Shown here in pieces: positions 24,926-35,078 of a stretch of 64,000 nt of DNA (position 1 is the first letter of the stretch; each line of letters starts with the position of its first letter). Both the position numbers and the translations under genes were made by a program. Location of the stretch: NCBI GenBank assembly GCA_011525875.1, contig WYBN01000012.1, positions 541,716 through 605,715 on the forward strand, read 5' to 3'. The notes beneath the pieces are model-generated. The model had not been told where the DNA came from, made no database searches, and worked only from the letters and a program-made list of their open reading frames with translations. The DNA is from Melioribacteraceae bacterium (GTDB lineage: Bacteria; Bacteroidota; Ignavibacteria; Ignavibacteriales; Melioribacteraceae).

Positions 24926-26095
24926 CTATTCGAAAGCGCTTATACCGGTAATGTCTTCCCCAAGTATAAGGGTATGCATCTCGTGCGTACCTTCATAAGT
25001 TTTAACAGATTCAAGATTATTTGCATGGCGCATAACCGGATATTCGTTTAATATTCCATTAGCGCCGTGAATTTCCCTGGCAATTCTTGCAATTTCAAGT
25101 GCCTTCTCGCAATTATTCCGTTTTGCAAAAGAAATATGTGTATGATTTGCTTTACCCGAATCTTTTAGTTTACCGAGATGATAATTTATCATTTGCGACT
25201 TGGTTATCTCGGTCAGCATATAAACCAATTTCTTTTGAGTAAGCTGATATCCTGCAATCGGTTTGCTGAATTGTATTCGTGACTTGGCATATTTTAAAGC
25301 AGAGTGGTAACATGCAAGCATAGAACCAACCACGCCCCAAGCGATTCCATATCTAGCTTGATTAAGACACATCAGCGGCGCTTTCAACCCATTGGCATTT
25401 GGAAGAAGGTGAGAGGCGGGAACAAAGACATCTTGGAAAATTAATTCCGAAGTAACAGACGCCCTTAATGAATGTTTCCCTTTCATTTCCGGAGCTGAAA
25501 ATCCTTCAAAGTTTTTTTCAACTAGAAATCCTTTTATTACACCGTCCAGTTTCGCCCACACAACGGCAATATCTGCAATTGTTCCGTTAGTTATCCACAT
25601 TTTAGCGCCATTTAAAACATAACCGTCCTGAACCTTTTTGGCATTTGTCAACATTCCACCCGGATTGGAACCGTAATCTGGTTCAGTCAATCCGAAGCAG
25701 CCAATCTTTTCTGCCGAAGCGAGTTTTGGCAGCCAATATTTTTTTTGTTCGTCTGAACCGAAAGTAAAAATCGGATACATCACCAAACCGCTTTGAACGG
25801 ACGCAAAGCTTCTAATGCCGCTGTCTCCTCTTTCAAGTTCCTGCATAACTAAGCCGTATGCAATATTGTTCATACCGGCGCAGCCGTAATCTTCCGGAAG
25901 AGTTATCCCGAATACACCGAGTTCTGCCAACTTAACAATAAGGTTTGCAGGGAAAGTCCCTGCTTCATAATGGTTTTCGATTACGGGTATTATTTCCGAA
26001 TCAACAAAATTGCGGACAGAATCACGCACCATTAATTCTTCTTCGGTATATAATTCTTCTAAATTAAAATAATCGACTGATTCGAATTTTTCCAT
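24926..26095 (-). CDS. Acyl-CoA dehydrogenase, glutaryl-CoA dehydrogenase-like
   Basis: The 389-aa flavoenzyme shows FGITLPEDYGCAGM, GCFGLTEPDYGSNPG, WITNGTIADIAVVWAK and a C-terminus KTYEGTHEMHTLILGEDITG. The catalytic Glu in YEGTH and the ILG-DITGI ending match glutaryl-CoA dehydrogenases closely, more so than short-chain acyl-CoA dehydrogenases. If so, it would act in lysine, tryptophan or aromatic degradation, passing electrons to ETF. Substrate is inferred, and no pathway partner is adjacent. Confidence 0.88.
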   Translation of the reverse strand: MEKFESVDYFNLEELYTEEELMVRDSVRNFVDSEIIPVIENHYEAGTFPANLIVKLAELGVFGITLPEDYGCAGMNNIAYGLVMQELERGDSGIRSFASVQSGLVMYPIFTFGSDEQKKYWLPKLASAEKIGCFGLTEPDYGSNPGGMLTNAKKVQDGYVLNGAKMWITNGTIADIAVVWAKLDGVIKGFLVEKNFEGFSAPEMKGKHSLRASVTSELIFQDVFVPASHLLPNANGLKAPLMCLNQARYGIAWGVVGSMLACYHSALKYAKSRIQFSKPIAGYQLTQKKLVYMLTEITKSQMINYHLGKLKDSGKANHTHISFAKRNNCEKALEIARIAREIHGANGILNEYPVMRHANNLESVKTYEGTHEMHTLILGEDITGISAFE

Positions 26096-26139
26096 CTATA
26101 GTTTCTTTCTTCTTATAATTAAATTTTGTCACTGCCGTT

Positions 26140-26763
26140 TTAAAGCATATTTTTATTTTTAAGTGCGGTTAAAATAACATCTTTATTAAAACCTTTTTGC
26201 ATTAAATGCATAATTAACTTTTGTTTTTCTTCATGCTTTGTTAGGTTTTTATTTGAGAGGGATTTCAATTTCTTCTCTGCCGATTTTTCAACATTATCGA
26301 GATGCACTTTATCAGTAGATTTCTCTTGTTTTAGCTCGGTAATAATTTCCCTCGAAATTCCCTTTTTCATTAAATCGGATATAATTCTGTTCAAACTGAA
26401 TTTTCTGATTCGAACCTTCTGATCATAATAATTAAACGCAAATTTATTGTCATCTACGTAGCCGTATTCTTTTATATACTGAATTACGTCTTCAACGATA
26501 CTATGTTCGGTAGTCTTTGTTCTAAGTTTTAATCTGATTTCCTTTTCCGTATAAGATTTTCGTCTTAATAAACTAAGAGCATATTTTTTTGATTTATAAT
26601 ATTCTGACTTTCGTCTAATTTCATCAAGTACGTTATCGTCAACCTCATTTCCCTTTATTAAACCAAGCTCAGTAAAAAAAAGCGCATCAACCAAAAAAGA
26701 AGAACCGTCGCTAAAAGTAATTCTGACTTCATTGCCTTTGAATGAAATTAACTCGGCTATCAT
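26140..26763 (-). CDS. recX: RecX regulatory protein
   Basis: This 207-aa helical repeat protein modulates RecA filaments. Typical segments are [36 protein letters not shown] and [15 protein letters not shown]. Its ATG overlaps the recA stop as ATGA, which is the usual recA-recX arrangement and implies coupled translation. Confidence 0.92.
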   Translation of the reverse strand: MIAELISFKGNEVRITFSDGSSFLVDALFFTELGLIKGNEVDDNVLDEIRRKSEYYKSKKYALSLLRRKSYTEKEIRLKLRTKTTEHSIVEDVIQYIKEYGYVDDNKFAFNYYDQKVRIRKFSLNRIISDLMKKGISREIITELKQEKSTDKVHLDNVEKSAEKKLKSLSNKNLTKHEEKQKLIMHLMQKGFNKDVILTALKNKNML

Positions 26764-27818
26764 TTTTTCTTTTTGGTATTAATTTCCTTTTCCTCACTTT
26801 CTGACGTGGCGCCGGCAGTTTCTTCTATCATTCCGATTTTTACTTTTACATCTTTTTCAAGTTTAGCCATCAGCTGGCTGTCTTCCATCAATTTTTGCTT
26901 GAACTGTTCCCGGCCTTGGAAGCGGTCTTCATCATATGTAAACCAGGCTCCGCTTTTTTTAATAATATTTTTTTCTACTGCAAGATCTATTAAGTCGCCC
27001 GATTTGCTTATTCCTTCGTTGTACATAATATCAAATTCTACTTGTTTAAAAGGGGGCGCCACTTTACTCTTAGTAACTTTTACCTTTGTTCTATTGCCGG
27101 TAACATCCTCGCCTGACTTTATTGCCGATATCCTTCTTATATCAAGCCTGACGGAAGCGTAAAACTTTAACGCATTGCCGCCTGTAGTAGTTTCAGGATT
27201 CCCGAACATAACGCCAATTTTGCTTCGGAGTTGATTCGTAAACATTACGCAAGTGCGCGATCTGTTCACTGCGCCTGTAATTTTTCTTAATGCTTGAGAC
27301 ATAAGCCTGGCTTGAACTCCCATTTGAGCATCTCCCATTTCCCCTTCAATTTCACTGCGAGGAACAAGAGCTGCTACCGAATCAATAATGATTACGTCAA
27401 GCGCGTTGCTGCGAACAAGAGTGTCAACAATTTCAAGAGCTTGTTCTCCGTAGTCAGGCTGCGACAGCAGAAGATTACTAACATCAACACCCAGCCGCTT
27501 GGCATAATTAACATCAAGCGCATGTTCGGCGTCAATAAACGCCGCTAATCCACCGCTCTTCTGCGCCTCGGCAATGATGTGGAGACAAATAGTTGTTTTA
27601 CCGGAAGATTCGGGACCGTAAATTTCTACTATTCGCCCTCTAGGAACACCGCCGATGCCGAGTGCATAATCGAGGGATATGCAGCCGGTGGAAATAGAAT
27701 CCACTTTATTGATTACTCCGTCCCCAAGTTTCATAATGGAGCCTTTGCCGTAGGTTTTTTCGATACTAAAAATTGTATCTTCTAAAATCTTTTGTTTTGC
27801 TTCTTTATCGTTGGACAT
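26760..27818 (-). CDS. recA: RecA recombinase
   Basis: The 352-aa strand-exchange ATPase has Walker [23 protein letters not shown], Walker [14 protein letters not shown], the loop-1 region [20 protein letters not shown] and the loop-2 region [20 protein letters not shown]. The ATG at 27818 is chosen because AAGGAG sits 5-6 bases before it; the GTG one codon upstream is too close to that site. It lies in the classic cinA-thpR-recA-recX order. No LexA box was identified by eye, and the preceding gap is only 13 bases. Confidence 0.98.
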   Translation of the reverse strand: MSNDKEAKQKILEDTIFSIEKTYGKGSIMKLGDGVINKVDSISTGCISLDYALGIGGVPRGRIVEIYGPESSGKTTICLHIIAEAQKSGGLAAFIDAEHALDVNYAKRLGVDVSNLLLSQPDYGEQALEIVDTLVRSNALDVIIIDSVAALVPRSEIEGEMGDAQMGVQARLMSQALRKITGAVNRSRTCVMFTNQLRSKIGVMFGNPETTTGGNALKFYASVRLDIRRISAIKSGEDVTGNRTKVKVTKSKVAPPFKQVEFDIMYNEGISKSGDLIDLAVEKNIIKKSGAWFTYDEDRFQGREQFKQKLMEDSQLMAKLEKDVKVKIGMIEETAGATSESEEKEINTKKKK

Positions 27819-27831
27819 CACTTCTCCTTCT

Positions 27832-28386
27832 TTATATAATTTTAATTCTTTCTAATGTTTGATATTCCGAACCTTCACGGCGGAGTGTACTTTTTATCAA
27901 AGAGATATAACCGGATTGATAACTCAAATCCTCCACCGATAGGTTAAAAAAATTATTCAACAATTCAAATTTATTTTCTTCTTTTATTCTAAGTAAAGTC
28001 AAATGGGGTATGAATTTTCTTTTTTCTTTTTCGAAACCTATTTCAAACAGTTTTTCTTCTAGTTCTTGAAAAATTTTAATCATATCCGGATTGTTTTTAA
28101 TACCGACCCATAAGACTGCCGGTTTTCTGTTTCTATAGAAAAATCCAAATTTTTTAAAATCGACCGAGAATGGTTTAAACCCGCCAGCCGTTTCGCAAAT
28201 AATCCTTTTTATATCCGGTATAAGTTTATTTTCAACATCTCCTAAAAATTTTATTGTGAAATGCAGTTTCTCTTTTTTCTCCCATCTGAATGAATTATAC
28301 TTTTTACATTCCTTTCTGAGAGCTCCCTCAATCTTCTCAATTATACAGTCTGGTATTTCAAGAGCAATAAAAAGTCTACTCTTCAT
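27832..28386 (-). CDS. thpR: RNA 2',3'-cyclic phosphodiesterase
   Basis: The 184-aa member of the 2H phosphoesterase family has two HxTx motifs, [10 protein letters not shown] and HLTLLRI, at family spacing, and begins [11 protein letters not shown]. It was formerly annotated as 2'-5' RNA ligase (LigT). It overlaps cinA by 11 bases, so co-translation is likely. Confidence 0.92.
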   Translation of the reverse strand: MKSRLFIALEIPDCIIEKIEGALRKECKKYNSFRWEKKEKLHFTIKFLGDVENKLIPDIKRIICETAGGFKPFSVDFKKFGFFYRNRKPAVLWVGIKNNPDMIKIFQELEEKLFEIGFEKEKRKFIPHLTLLRIKEENKFELLNNFFNLSVEDLSYQSGYISLIKSTLRREGSEYQTLERIKII

Positions 28387-29632
28387 TCGGAATACCGAGT
28401 AAATGCCGTCTTAACATCTCAAGCGCAGCTTGAGACGCTCGGTCTTTATTAAGAAGCCTGTCGTCCCCAAATCTAAATTCTTTAGCGGTACAAATTTTAT
28501 CATCACATATTCCAATATATACAAGCCCCACAGGTTTTTGAATTGTTCCGCCTTGAGGTCCCATAATGCCGGTAACAGCTAAGCCGATATCGGTACCAGA
28601 TACTGCCCGGACACCTTCAGCCATAAGCCTGGCAACTTCGAGGCTAACGGCTCCGTATTTCATTATCAAATCTTCGTTTACATGAAGCAGTTCAACTTTG
28701 GCTCCGTTGCTGTAAGTTATTAATGCTCTTTCAAAATATGCACTGCTTCCGGAAATATTTGTCAATCTACTGCTTATCAATCCACCGGTGCATGACTCAG
28801 CAACTGCAATTTTTAATCCTCTTTCAATCAGCAGCCGGGCAGCTACGCTTTCAATCAGTTCGCCATTCTTACCATAAATATATCTTCCAATAAGCGCACG
28901 GATCTTTTGTTCGACATGTGAAAGAACTTCTGATGCTGTATGTTCATCTTTTTCTACAATAGAAAGTTTTATTTTTACACCGAACTGATTCGGCAGGAAT
29001 GCAATTTTTGAACTTCCCAGTAAAGCATCAAGATCGCCGAGTCGATCAAATAGATTTGATTCGGGAATACCTGTGGTCATTAGACTAAGAGAATACAGTT
29101 TCTTTTCGGTGGTCATTAATTTTTCTTGCAGTGAAGGAATTACGAATGATTCCATCATTCCAATCATTTCTATTGGAACTCCGGGAAGGGATATAAAAAT
29201 TTTCCCTTTACGTTCAATCCAGGTTCCGGGCGCAGTTCCTCTGTTATTTCTTATCACTTTTGCTATTCTTGGTACAAGCGCCTGCTTTCTGTTCGTCTCG
29301 GTTAATTCTCTGCTGCGCTTTTCAAAGAACAGCTTAATATCGTTCAGTACATCTTCTGATTCGATTAAGTCGGTATCAAAAAATTTAATAATTGCCGTTC
29401 TTGTTACGTCGTCATTAGTTGGTCCTAAACCGCCGGTGGCGATAACCAGATCGAAATTTTCGAGGGCATGCTGGAATTCATTAAATATTGCTTGTTCGTC
29501 ATCACCTACTGTAGAAGTTTTGACCACATTAATACTTAAAGCAGTAAGTTTCTCGCCAATATAAGCAGCATTGCCGTTGATGGTTTGTCCGCTTAAAAGT
29601 TCATCGCCAATTGTAATTATTTGTGCCTTCAT
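28376..29632 (-). CDS. cinA: CinA family protein, nicotinamide-nucleotide amidohydrolase
   Basis: This 418-aa protein has an N-terminal MoCF/COG1058 domain (MKAQIITIGDELLSGQ, VIATGGLGPTNDDVTR, LPGVPIEM) and a C-terminal PncC amidase domain (VAESCTGGLISSRLTNISGS, GLAVTGIMGPQGGT). Known family roles are NMN deamidation in pyridine nucleotide salvage and hydrolysis of ADP-ribose-type compounds. It lies upstream of thpR and recA, as in many bacteria. Confidence 0.93.
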   Translation of the reverse strand: MKAQIITIGDELLSGQTINGNAAYIGEKLTALSINVVKTSTVGDDEQAIFNEFQHALENFDLVIATGGLGPTNDDVTRTAIIKFFDTDLIESEDVLNDIKLFFEKRSRELTETNRKQALVPRIAKVIRNNRGTAPGTWIERKGKIFISLPGVPIEMIGMMESFVIPSLQEKLMTTEKKLYSLSLMTTGIPESNLFDRLGDLDALLGSSKIAFLPNQFGVKIKLSIVEKDEHTASEVLSHVEQKIRALIGRYIYGKNGELIESVAARLLIERGLKIAVAESCTGGLISSRLTNISGSSAYFERALITYSNGAKVELLHVNEDLIMKYGAVSLEVARLMAEGVRAVSGTDIGLAVTGIMGPQGGTIQKPVGLVYIGICDDKICTAKEFRFGDDRLLNKDRASQAALEMLRRHLLGIPNEE

Positions 29633-29645
29633 AATATTAATGATT

Positions 29646-30110
29646 TTAGTTAATGAAATAATTTATTATGTAAATCGCCGGATGAATAACGATTAAAGTA
29701 TAAATTGCTGCAATTATATCATCGAGCATTATTCCTAAGCCTCCATCTATCTTTTCCACGGTTCGTGCTGGAAACGGTTTGATGATGTCGAATATTCTGA
29801 AAAGCAAAAAACTTCCCAACACAAAAGGGAAATATTTCGGGACAAATAATAATGACAGCCACATACCGGTTACTTCGTCAATGGTGCATTTAGAAGGATC
29901 TTTGCCGTATATTTCTTCGAATTTATTTCCGGTTTTTACCCCTATAACAAAAAATAACGATACAATAAATATCATTATTACCGGGTTTTCGAAACCTGGT
30001 ATCATATAAATCAACAGAGCAGCTAAACTGGCGAAAGTACCAGGCATCTTGGGGAGAAAGCCAGTATAAAATCCGCTGCCTAATAGATTAATAAGGAAAT
30101 TAAGCTTCAT
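29646..30110 (-). CDS. pgpA: Phosphatidylglycerophosphatase A
   Basis: This 154-aa membrane phosphatase removes the phosphate from phosphatidylglycerophosphate. Marks are GFLPKMPGTFASLAAL, KCTIDEVTGMWLSLL and FPARTVEKIDGGLGIMLDDI, with several hydrophobic helices. Its start lies inside the end of pgsA (11-base overlap), which makes the preceding enzyme in the same pathway its direct partner. Confidence 0.92.
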   Translation of the reverse strand: MKLNFLINLLGSGFYTGFLPKMPGTFASLAALLIYMIPGFENPVIMIFIVSLFFVIGVKTGNKFEEIYGKDPSKCTIDEVTGMWLSLLFVPKYFPFVLGSFLLFRIFDIIKPFPARTVEKIDGGLGIMLDDIIAAIYTLIVIHPAIYIINYFIN

Positions 30111-30696
30111 AGCTAAACAGCTTTTTTATAAGTGTTTTGTTTTCGTAAAAATAAATTAAACCCGAAAAAGCAGTAAGTAAAGTGACTGCAAACATCGTAT
30201 AGTAAACAATAACATCATCCAGTAAAACATTGAGGAGCCAGCCGAAGCGCTCATTTACTATTTCAAACGTACTCGCAGTATAAACAAGCAGCAAATAATA
30301 TAAAAATAACATCTGAAAAAAGGTTTTCCATTTTGCATGAATGCTGGTTCGAAAATACTGCTTTTTGTATTCGGCATATGATCTTAAACCCGTTATAATA
30401 AAATCCCTGACAGCAATTACTATAACCATCCATAAAGGGAGAACATCAAGAACAACGAAAGCAAAAAATGTGGCTGAAGTTAAAATTTTATCGGCGAGCG
30501 GATCTAGAAATTTCCCCCATTCGGTAATATAATTAAATTTCCTTGCGAGCCATCCATCGTACCAATCAGTAAGAGCCGCAAGAAGAAACACAAGCAGAGA
30601 AATCTGTTTCATCAAAGGCGCCTCCGATAAGAAAAAAAACAAAAAAACCGGCGTTAAAATTATTCTTAGTACTGTTAATTGGTTGGGCAGAACCAT
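30100..30696 (-). CDS. pgsA: CDP-diacylglycerol-glycerol-3-phosphate 3-phosphatidyltransferase
   Basis: This 198-aa integral membrane enzyme makes phosphatidylglycerophosphate. The CDP-alcohol phosphotransferase signature is complete: DWYDGWLAR, then eight residues, G, KFL, D and PLAD, at residues of about 42-66. It starts with PNQLTVLRIILTPVFLFF, typical of the family. Together with pgpA it gives phosphatidylglycerol. Confidence 0.93.
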   Translation of the reverse strand: MVLPNQLTVLRIILTPVFLFFFLSEAPLMKQISLLVFLLAALTDWYDGWLARKFNYITEWGKFLDPLADKILTSATFFAFVVLDVLPLWMVIVIAVRDFIITGLRSYAEYKKQYFRTSIHAKWKTFFQMLFLYYLLLVYTASTFEIVNERFGWLLNVLLDDVIVYYTMFAVTLLTAFSGLIYFYENKTLIKKLFSYEA

Positions 30697-30700
30697 TTAG

Positions 30701-31000
30701 TTATTTATCCCGTTCGTTTAATTTGCGAAGATGCTCAAACTCATAAATTCCTGTATTATGACCATCCTTCCATTGGACGCCAATTGCATAATGCCCAATT
30801 GTTTGAATGTTAACGATTGTCAATTGCTCAGCTGTGTAAAGCGGAATATATTTTGACCCGCGCTCTTCTCTTTCAGCATCGCAGATTGCGCAAGGGCAGT
30901 TCCTTCTCAAATTTGCCAATTTAATTTTTGTTTGCCCGCTGTTCTCCCATAGAATGGATAAATGTCTTTTCTCTATAATGGCGATTTTTTTTATCCGCAT
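30701..31000 (-). CDS. DUF971 (GBBH-like N-terminal) domain protein
   Basis: This 99-aa protein has LSILWENSGQTKIKLANLR, the Cys cluster NCPCAICDAER and GHYAIGVQWKDGHNTGIY. The fold matches the N-terminal domain of gamma-butyrobetaine hydroxylase. Stand-alone versions are often near Mrp/ApbC iron-sulfur carriers. A metal or Fe-S role is inference from the Cys cluster. It overlaps purC by one base (TAATG). Confidence 0.88.
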   Translation of the reverse strand: MRIKKIAIIEKRHLSILWENSGQTKIKLANLRRNCPCAICDAEREERGSKYIPLYTAEQLTIVNIQTIGHYAIGVQWKDGHNTGIYEFEHLRKLNERDK

Positions 31001-31884
31001 TATTTTATCAACTTATTCAAAGCTTCTTCGTATTTTGAAGAAGTATTATTGATTACATCCTCGGGCAAATCGGGAGCGGGAGGTTTTTGATTAAAATTAA
31101 TTGACTTAAGATAGTCTCGAACATATTGTTTATCATAACTCATTTGGACTTTACCCTTTTCGTAATCGTCGCCGGGCCAGAACCGAGAAGAGTCAGGAGT
31201 TAATAATTCGTCAATCAGGATTATCCTGCCGTCAGAGAAACCGAATTCAACTTTTGTGTCGGCAATAATTATGCCCTTGGCATAAGCGTATTTGTAAGCA
31301 AAATTATATAGTTCAATAGATTTATTTTTAATAAAATCAAAAGTTTCTTTACCTATTATAGCAATCGCAGCCTCTGCGCTGATATTCTCGTCATGATCAC
31401 CAATCTCCGCTTTAGTGGATGGAGTAAATATCGGTTCGGGAAGCTTTTCAGATTCCACCAGACCCTCGGGCAATTTAATTCCGCAGATAGAGCCTGTTTT
31501 CTTATAATCTTTCATTCCCGAACCTGTGATATATCCACGTACTATACATTCTATCGGAATCAATTCAGCTTTTTTAACCAACATGGATCTGCCTTCCAGC
31601 TGTTCATGGTATTTACCGCATACTTCGGGAAAGTCAACAGAGTTAGTAGAGACAAGATGGTTTTCAATAATATTTTGAGTGAGTTTAAACCAGAATTCGG
31701 AAATCTTAGTAAGAATTTTTCCTTTATTCGGTATTCCTTGATTCATAATTACGTCAAATGCTGACAGCCTGTCGGTTGATACTATTAAATAATGCTCGCC
31801 AAGATCATAAACATCCCTCACTTTTCCTCTTTTAAAAAGTTTGATATCAGGAATATTAGTTTGATAAATTACCTTTCCCGTCAT
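31000..31884 (-). CDS. purC: SAICAR synthase (phosphoribosylaminoimidazole-succinocarboxamide synthase)
   Basis: This 294-aa enzyme joins CAIR and aspartate in purine synthesis. Marks are [51 protein letters not shown] and [15 protein letters not shown]. The ATG at 31884 is chosen because AAAGGAG lies nine bases upstream and the family begins here; a longer reading to 31980 has no support. It is the first gene of the twelve-gene minus-strand run, so the promoter should lie in the 73 bases shared with the divergent membrane protein. Confidence 0.96.
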   Translation of the reverse strand: MTGKVIYQTNIPDIKLFKRGKVRDVYDLGEHYLIVSTDRLSAFDVIMNQGIPNKGKILTKISEFWFKLTQNIIENHLVSTNSVDFPEVCGKYHEQLEGRSMLVKKAELIPIECIVRGYITGSGMKDYKKTGSICGIKLPEGLVESEKLPEPIFTPSTKAEIGDHDENISAEAAIAIIGKETFDFIKNKSIELYNFAYKYAYAKGIIIADTKVEFGFSDGRIILIDELLTPDSSRFWPGDDYEKGKVQMSYDKQYVRDYLKSINFNQKPPAPDLPEDVINNTSSKYEEALNKLIK

Positions 31885-31957
31885 ATTATAATTCTCCTTT
31901 GCGCACTTTGAAATAATTATTGTATTTTTGAACAGAGTTTTCGTAATTGTTAAATCA

Positions 31958-32413
31958 ATGAGTTCAAATATAAACAGCATGTTTCATAACTTCAAAAAGC
32001 TTGCAAATAATTATCTTCTTTACGGAATATTAGGAACAATTCTGCTGGTTTCATCTTCTCTCATTCCGATTGCTTTCATCAACGAAACTCCCATCACAAT
32101 GCTGCCTTTTTGGGATAATTATACTATTGGGAAAGAATGGGAATGGATAAATATTTCAACCTTCAGCATCACTTATTTGCTTTCTGTTTTTTTAGGGCTG
32201 TATTTTTTATTAAAGAAGAAACGTGCTGGGCTGGCTGTAAGTTTGTTTATCGAATTATTAATGCTCTTATTCATTCTAATAGCCTTATGGATGACTTCAC
32301 TCGATGTCGTTGAGGGTCATATCAATAACTTTAAATTCTCATACGGTATTCTTGCGGCTTTTTTGGGAATATTATTATACTCTTTCTCTTATTTTACGAT
32401 AAAAGATAGATGA
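31958..32413 (+). CDS. Small four-helix membrane protein, unknown
   Basis: From the ATG at 31958 the protein has 151 aa; a TTG at 31928 is possible but would add residues without a ribosome site. Hydrophobic segments are [57 protein letters not shown] and [15 protein letters not shown]. No family is recognised. It is divergent from purC and is followed 91 bases later by a histidine kinase gene on the same strand; a functional link is possible but not shown. Confidence 0.65.
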   Translation: MSSNINSMFHNFKKLANNYLLYGILGTILLVSSSLIPIAFINETPITMLPFWDNYTIGKEWEWINISTFSITYLLSVFLGLYFLLKKKRAGLAVSLFIELLMLLFILIALWMTSLDVVEGHINNFKFSYGILAAFLGILLYSFSYFTIKDR

Positions 32414-32504
32414 AAAAATATCAAATCACATTATTATTTCTCAAAAAGTGTTAATTTTAGGATGTAATTCACTTTGTAATTACTAATTATCAAACGGAAT
32501 AAAA

Positions 32505-34196
32505 TTGTTAGAAAAAAATGCTGAAGCCGGAATACCGAAAGATTTGGTTGAAGAGGAATTAAAATTAAGAACAAGAAAGTTATTATTATCTCCCCTCAGA
32601 ATTATTGCATACTTAACAATAATCACGGGGTTATTTGCTCTTATTTTTGAAGTAAGGCATTTTCATGAACATTCCTTTTCAATTTATTATGCCAGGTATA
32701 TAGCAATAACCGTTGCCTTCTGGGTTCTTCTTGTTGCTAATACAAAAAGCGCTCATCAATATGCCACATTGCTCGTGCATCTGCTTCTTATTACTATTAT
32801 TCTTTCATTCGGTTGGATGATTTATATACTGCCCAAAACCATAATGCTAAATTCGAGCATTGCTGCATTGACAATATTTACTGCATCGGTCTTCTTAAGC
32901 TGGGATATGAGAAACCAGATTATTGTGGCAATTTATTACAATCTAATCTTTGCGGCTTCACTCTTTCTGAACAAACAGAATATTTACAGCCTGCCCAATA
33001 TATTTGAAACAGTCGTCCTCGTAATGTTTTTGAGCATATTGTCAATCGTAGCAAGTACGGTTAATTTCCAGTTAAGAAAAAAAGTTCTAATCAGGTCAAT
33101 ACAGGTATCACGGTCGGAGAAAAAGTACCGCGAAATATTTAACAGCGCGGTAAATGGTCTTTTTCAGTTATCCAAGGATTGGGATTTTACGCTGTCTAAC
33201 TCATCATTAAAAAATATTCTTGGTTATAAAACTGATTTTGAATTAACGAATGTCAACTTTCCTAAACAGCACTTTAAAGACGAACTCGAAATTGTAAAAA
33301 TTCAAAATAAATTAAAGTACATTGCCGATATTGAGAAATACCAGATCAGCCTCAAGCGTTTTGATGGTTCTGAAATAATTGTAAACTTAAATCTTAGAGC
33401 GGACAAAGAAAACGGGGCTATAAAAGGATACGAAGGAAGCATTGAAGATATTACGCACGAAGTAAAGGCAAGAGAACTGCTGGTTGATGCAAAGAACAAA
33501 GCCGAACAATCCGAAAGATTAAAGTCGGAATTTCTCGCTCAAATGTCGCACGAAATCAGAACGCCGTTAAATGCTCTTCTAACTTCTATTAATGTTATTC
33601 AAGATGAAACCACCCCGGAACAGCAGAATGAGATGAGGGAGTATTTCGAAATAATTGACTTTTCAAGCTCGAGAATAATGCGTACCATTGATTTAATTCT
33701 CGATATGTCTGAGATGGAAAGCGGTTCCTATCAGCCTACTATTTCAAGTTTTGATATACATGACAGAGTACTCTTAAATATTTTTAAAGAGTATCAATCG
33801 GCAGCCAAAGCAAAAAAATTGGAATTTTTGATAAATAATTCTGCAACTGATTCTAACGTCAAAGCAGATGAGTATGCAGTCGAACAAATATTCAGTAATC
33901 TAATCGATAACGCTATCAAATTCACAGATAAAGGCAGAGTAGAGATAAACTTATATAGAAACTTTGAAGAAAAAATTGTCGTTGATGTTACCGATACGGG
34001 CATTGGAATTAATGAAGAATATATCCCTTCTCTCTTCACCGCTTTTACTCAGGAATATGAAGGTTATTCACGTAGATTTGAGGGCAACGGGCTTGGTATG
34101 GCTCTTGTAAAAAAATATGCCGATTTAATAAACGCAGAGATTTTAGTTGAAAGCAAGAAGGGGGAGGGTACAAAATTTTCAGTTATTTTCTCATAA
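32505..34196 (+). CDS. Membrane PAS-domain sensor histidine kinase
   Basis: This 563-aa protein has about six membrane helices (residues 30-190), a PAS domain (about 205-325, KYREIFNSAVNGLFQLSKD to GYEGSIEDIT), a dimerisation/phospho-acceptor domain with FLAQMSHEIRTPLNAL, and an ATPase domain with N box NLIDNAIKFTDKG, G1 VTDTGIGI, F box FTAFTQEYEGY and G2 GNGLGMAL. No receiver is fused and no response regulator is adjacent. The start codon appears to be TTG at 32505 after CGGAAT. It borders the decayed element at 34.2 kb. Confidence 0.9.
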   Translation: MLEKNAEAGIPKDLVEEELKLRTRKLLLSPLRIIAYLTIITGLFALIFEVRHFHEHSFSIYYARYIAITVAFWVLLVANTKSAHQYATLLVHLLLITIILSFGWMIYILPKTIMLNSSIAALTIFTASVFLSWDMRNQIIVAIYYNLIFAASLFLNKQNIYSLPNIFETVVLVMFLSILSIVASTVNFQLRKKVLIRSIQVSRSEKKYREIFNSAVNGLFQLSKDWDFTLSNSSLKNILGYKTDFELTNVNFPKQHFKDELEIVKIQNKLKYIADIEKYQISLKRFDGSEIIVNLNLRADKENGAIKGYEGSIEDITHEVKARELLVDAKNKAEQSERLKSEFLAQMSHEIRTPLNALLTSINVIQDETTPEQQNEMREYFEIIDFSSSRIMRTIDLILDMSEMESGSYQPTISSFDIHDRVLLNIFKEYQSAAKAKKLEFLINNSATDSNVKADEYAVEQIFSNLIDNAIKFTDKGRVEINLYRNFEEKIVVDVTDTGIGINEEYIPSLFTAFTQEYEGYSRRFEGNGLGMALVKKYADLINAEILVESKKGEGTKFSVIFS

Positions 34197-34221
34197 TGTT
34201 AAGGAAGTTTATATAATTACT

Positions 34222-34434
34222 TTAGATTCCCATTTTATTTAAACGCCTTTTCCTCTTCAATTTAAGTTCAGAGGACAACCCGGAATTATCAACATATTCT
34301 CGAAATCGTTTGGACAAATACCATTGTTTAAATTTTCCCCCGTCATTTGTAAAAACATAATCTCCTTCTTTTTGCAATTCTCTTTTACTCAGAATTTGCA
34401 ATGCTGAAACACTTAAGGGTAAGTAAACTGCATC
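34222..34434 (-). pseudogene. Tyrosine recombinase fragment A
   Basis: An open stretch of 70 codons, without a start codon and bounded upstream by TAA, encodes a piece of an integrase C-terminal domain: LPLSVSALQILSKRELQKEG, DYVFTNDGGKFKQWYL and SKRFREYVDNSGL. The catalytic HxxR and Tyr that should follow are absent, and the reading ends in an unrelated basic tail. It is the second copy of the sequence in fragment B near 36.2 kb and reads in the same direction. Confidence 0.7.
34301..34423. repeat. 123-bp direct repeat, copy A
   Basis: This stretch matches 36137-36259 in the same orientation with about four mismatches by eye over 123 bases, 1836 bases apart. Both copies are the middle of an integrase catalytic domain. 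They may be remnants of two related integrated elements or of a partial duplication. Confidence 0.85.
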
Positions 34435-34700
34435 TTATTTCAAGCTCCCTTTTTGTGGAAGTTCTTTCCTAAGAATTTATTGGCACTATGTTATCAACTC
34501 TGCATAAAAATACGTGATGTTTGCTCTCCCGGTCTATCTTTGCGGCTATTGTGGAATTTAGCTTTATCTTTTTTCTTACTTCACTTACTATCCTATTATG
34601 AATTATTGTGGTTTGTAACAAAAGCTTAACTTAAATTCAGTAAGCTCGGAGTTTTTCGTTAAAGCCCATTTCCATAAATTACCTGTAATGTCGTGAAGAT
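34435..34700. other. Gene-poor stretch upstream of the HicA-like gene
   Basis: About 270 bases with stops in all useful frames. No HicB-type antitoxin, hairpin or att-like repeat of the tRNA-Phe 3' end was seen. The GAAG at 34695-34698 precedes the toxin ATG closely. The stretch probably holds further decay of the integrated element. Confidence 0.4.
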
Positions 34701-35078
34701 ATGTCTGTTGACTTACCGGCAATAAATCCAAAAGACCTAATCAAAATATTTGAAAACGAAGGCTGGCAAATTCAGAGACGAGCTAATCACGACTTGGCAA
34801 TGTCAAAATATTTTAACGGAAAAAATCATATTACAATCATACCTATGAAAGACAAATCTATGCCTAAAAGAACTTTGATGGCAATATTAGGGATTAAACA
34901 AACTCAAATTGGGAGAGAACGTTTTTTAGAACTATACCGTATGTTGAAAAGTATTGGATTTATTTTTCAACTAAACAACTCCGAATGTGAACCGATTCTG
35001 GTAAGTATTAACTTCTTTCCTTCTATTTTGTATATCAGCAGCAAATCGGGTGTGATATGGCACTCTCGATGTTGTTGA
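34701..35078 (+). CDS. HicA-like toxin, orphan, with an abnormal C-terminal extension
   Basis: Residues 1-83 resemble HicA mRNA interferases: LPAINPKDLIKIFENEGWQI, the active His in RRANHDLAMS, HITIIPMKDKSMPKRTLMAI and LGIKQTQIGRERFLELY. HicA proteins normally end near there. Here the frame runs on for about 42 residues into the antisense strand of the yafQ-like gene, giving 125 aa with no family match in the tail. This suggests the natural stop was lost or that a junction lies near 34950. No hicB antitoxin is on either side. It may be a decayed toxin that is no longer harmful. Confidence 0.6.
   Translation: MSVDLPAINPKDLIKIFENEGWQIQRRANHDLAMSKYFNGKNHITIIPMKDKSMPKRTLMAILGIKQTQIGRERFLELYRMLKSIGFIFQLNNSECEPILVSINFFPSILYISSKSGVIWHSRCC

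Noticed and set aside
31885..31980. A longer purC start
   Set aside because: The extra 32 residues have no family match, and a strong AAAGGAG precedes the ATG at 31884.
34197..34700. An att repeat of the tRNA-Phe 3' end at the far side of the decayed element
   Set aside because: No stretch resembling the tRNA T arm and acceptor end was found there by eye.
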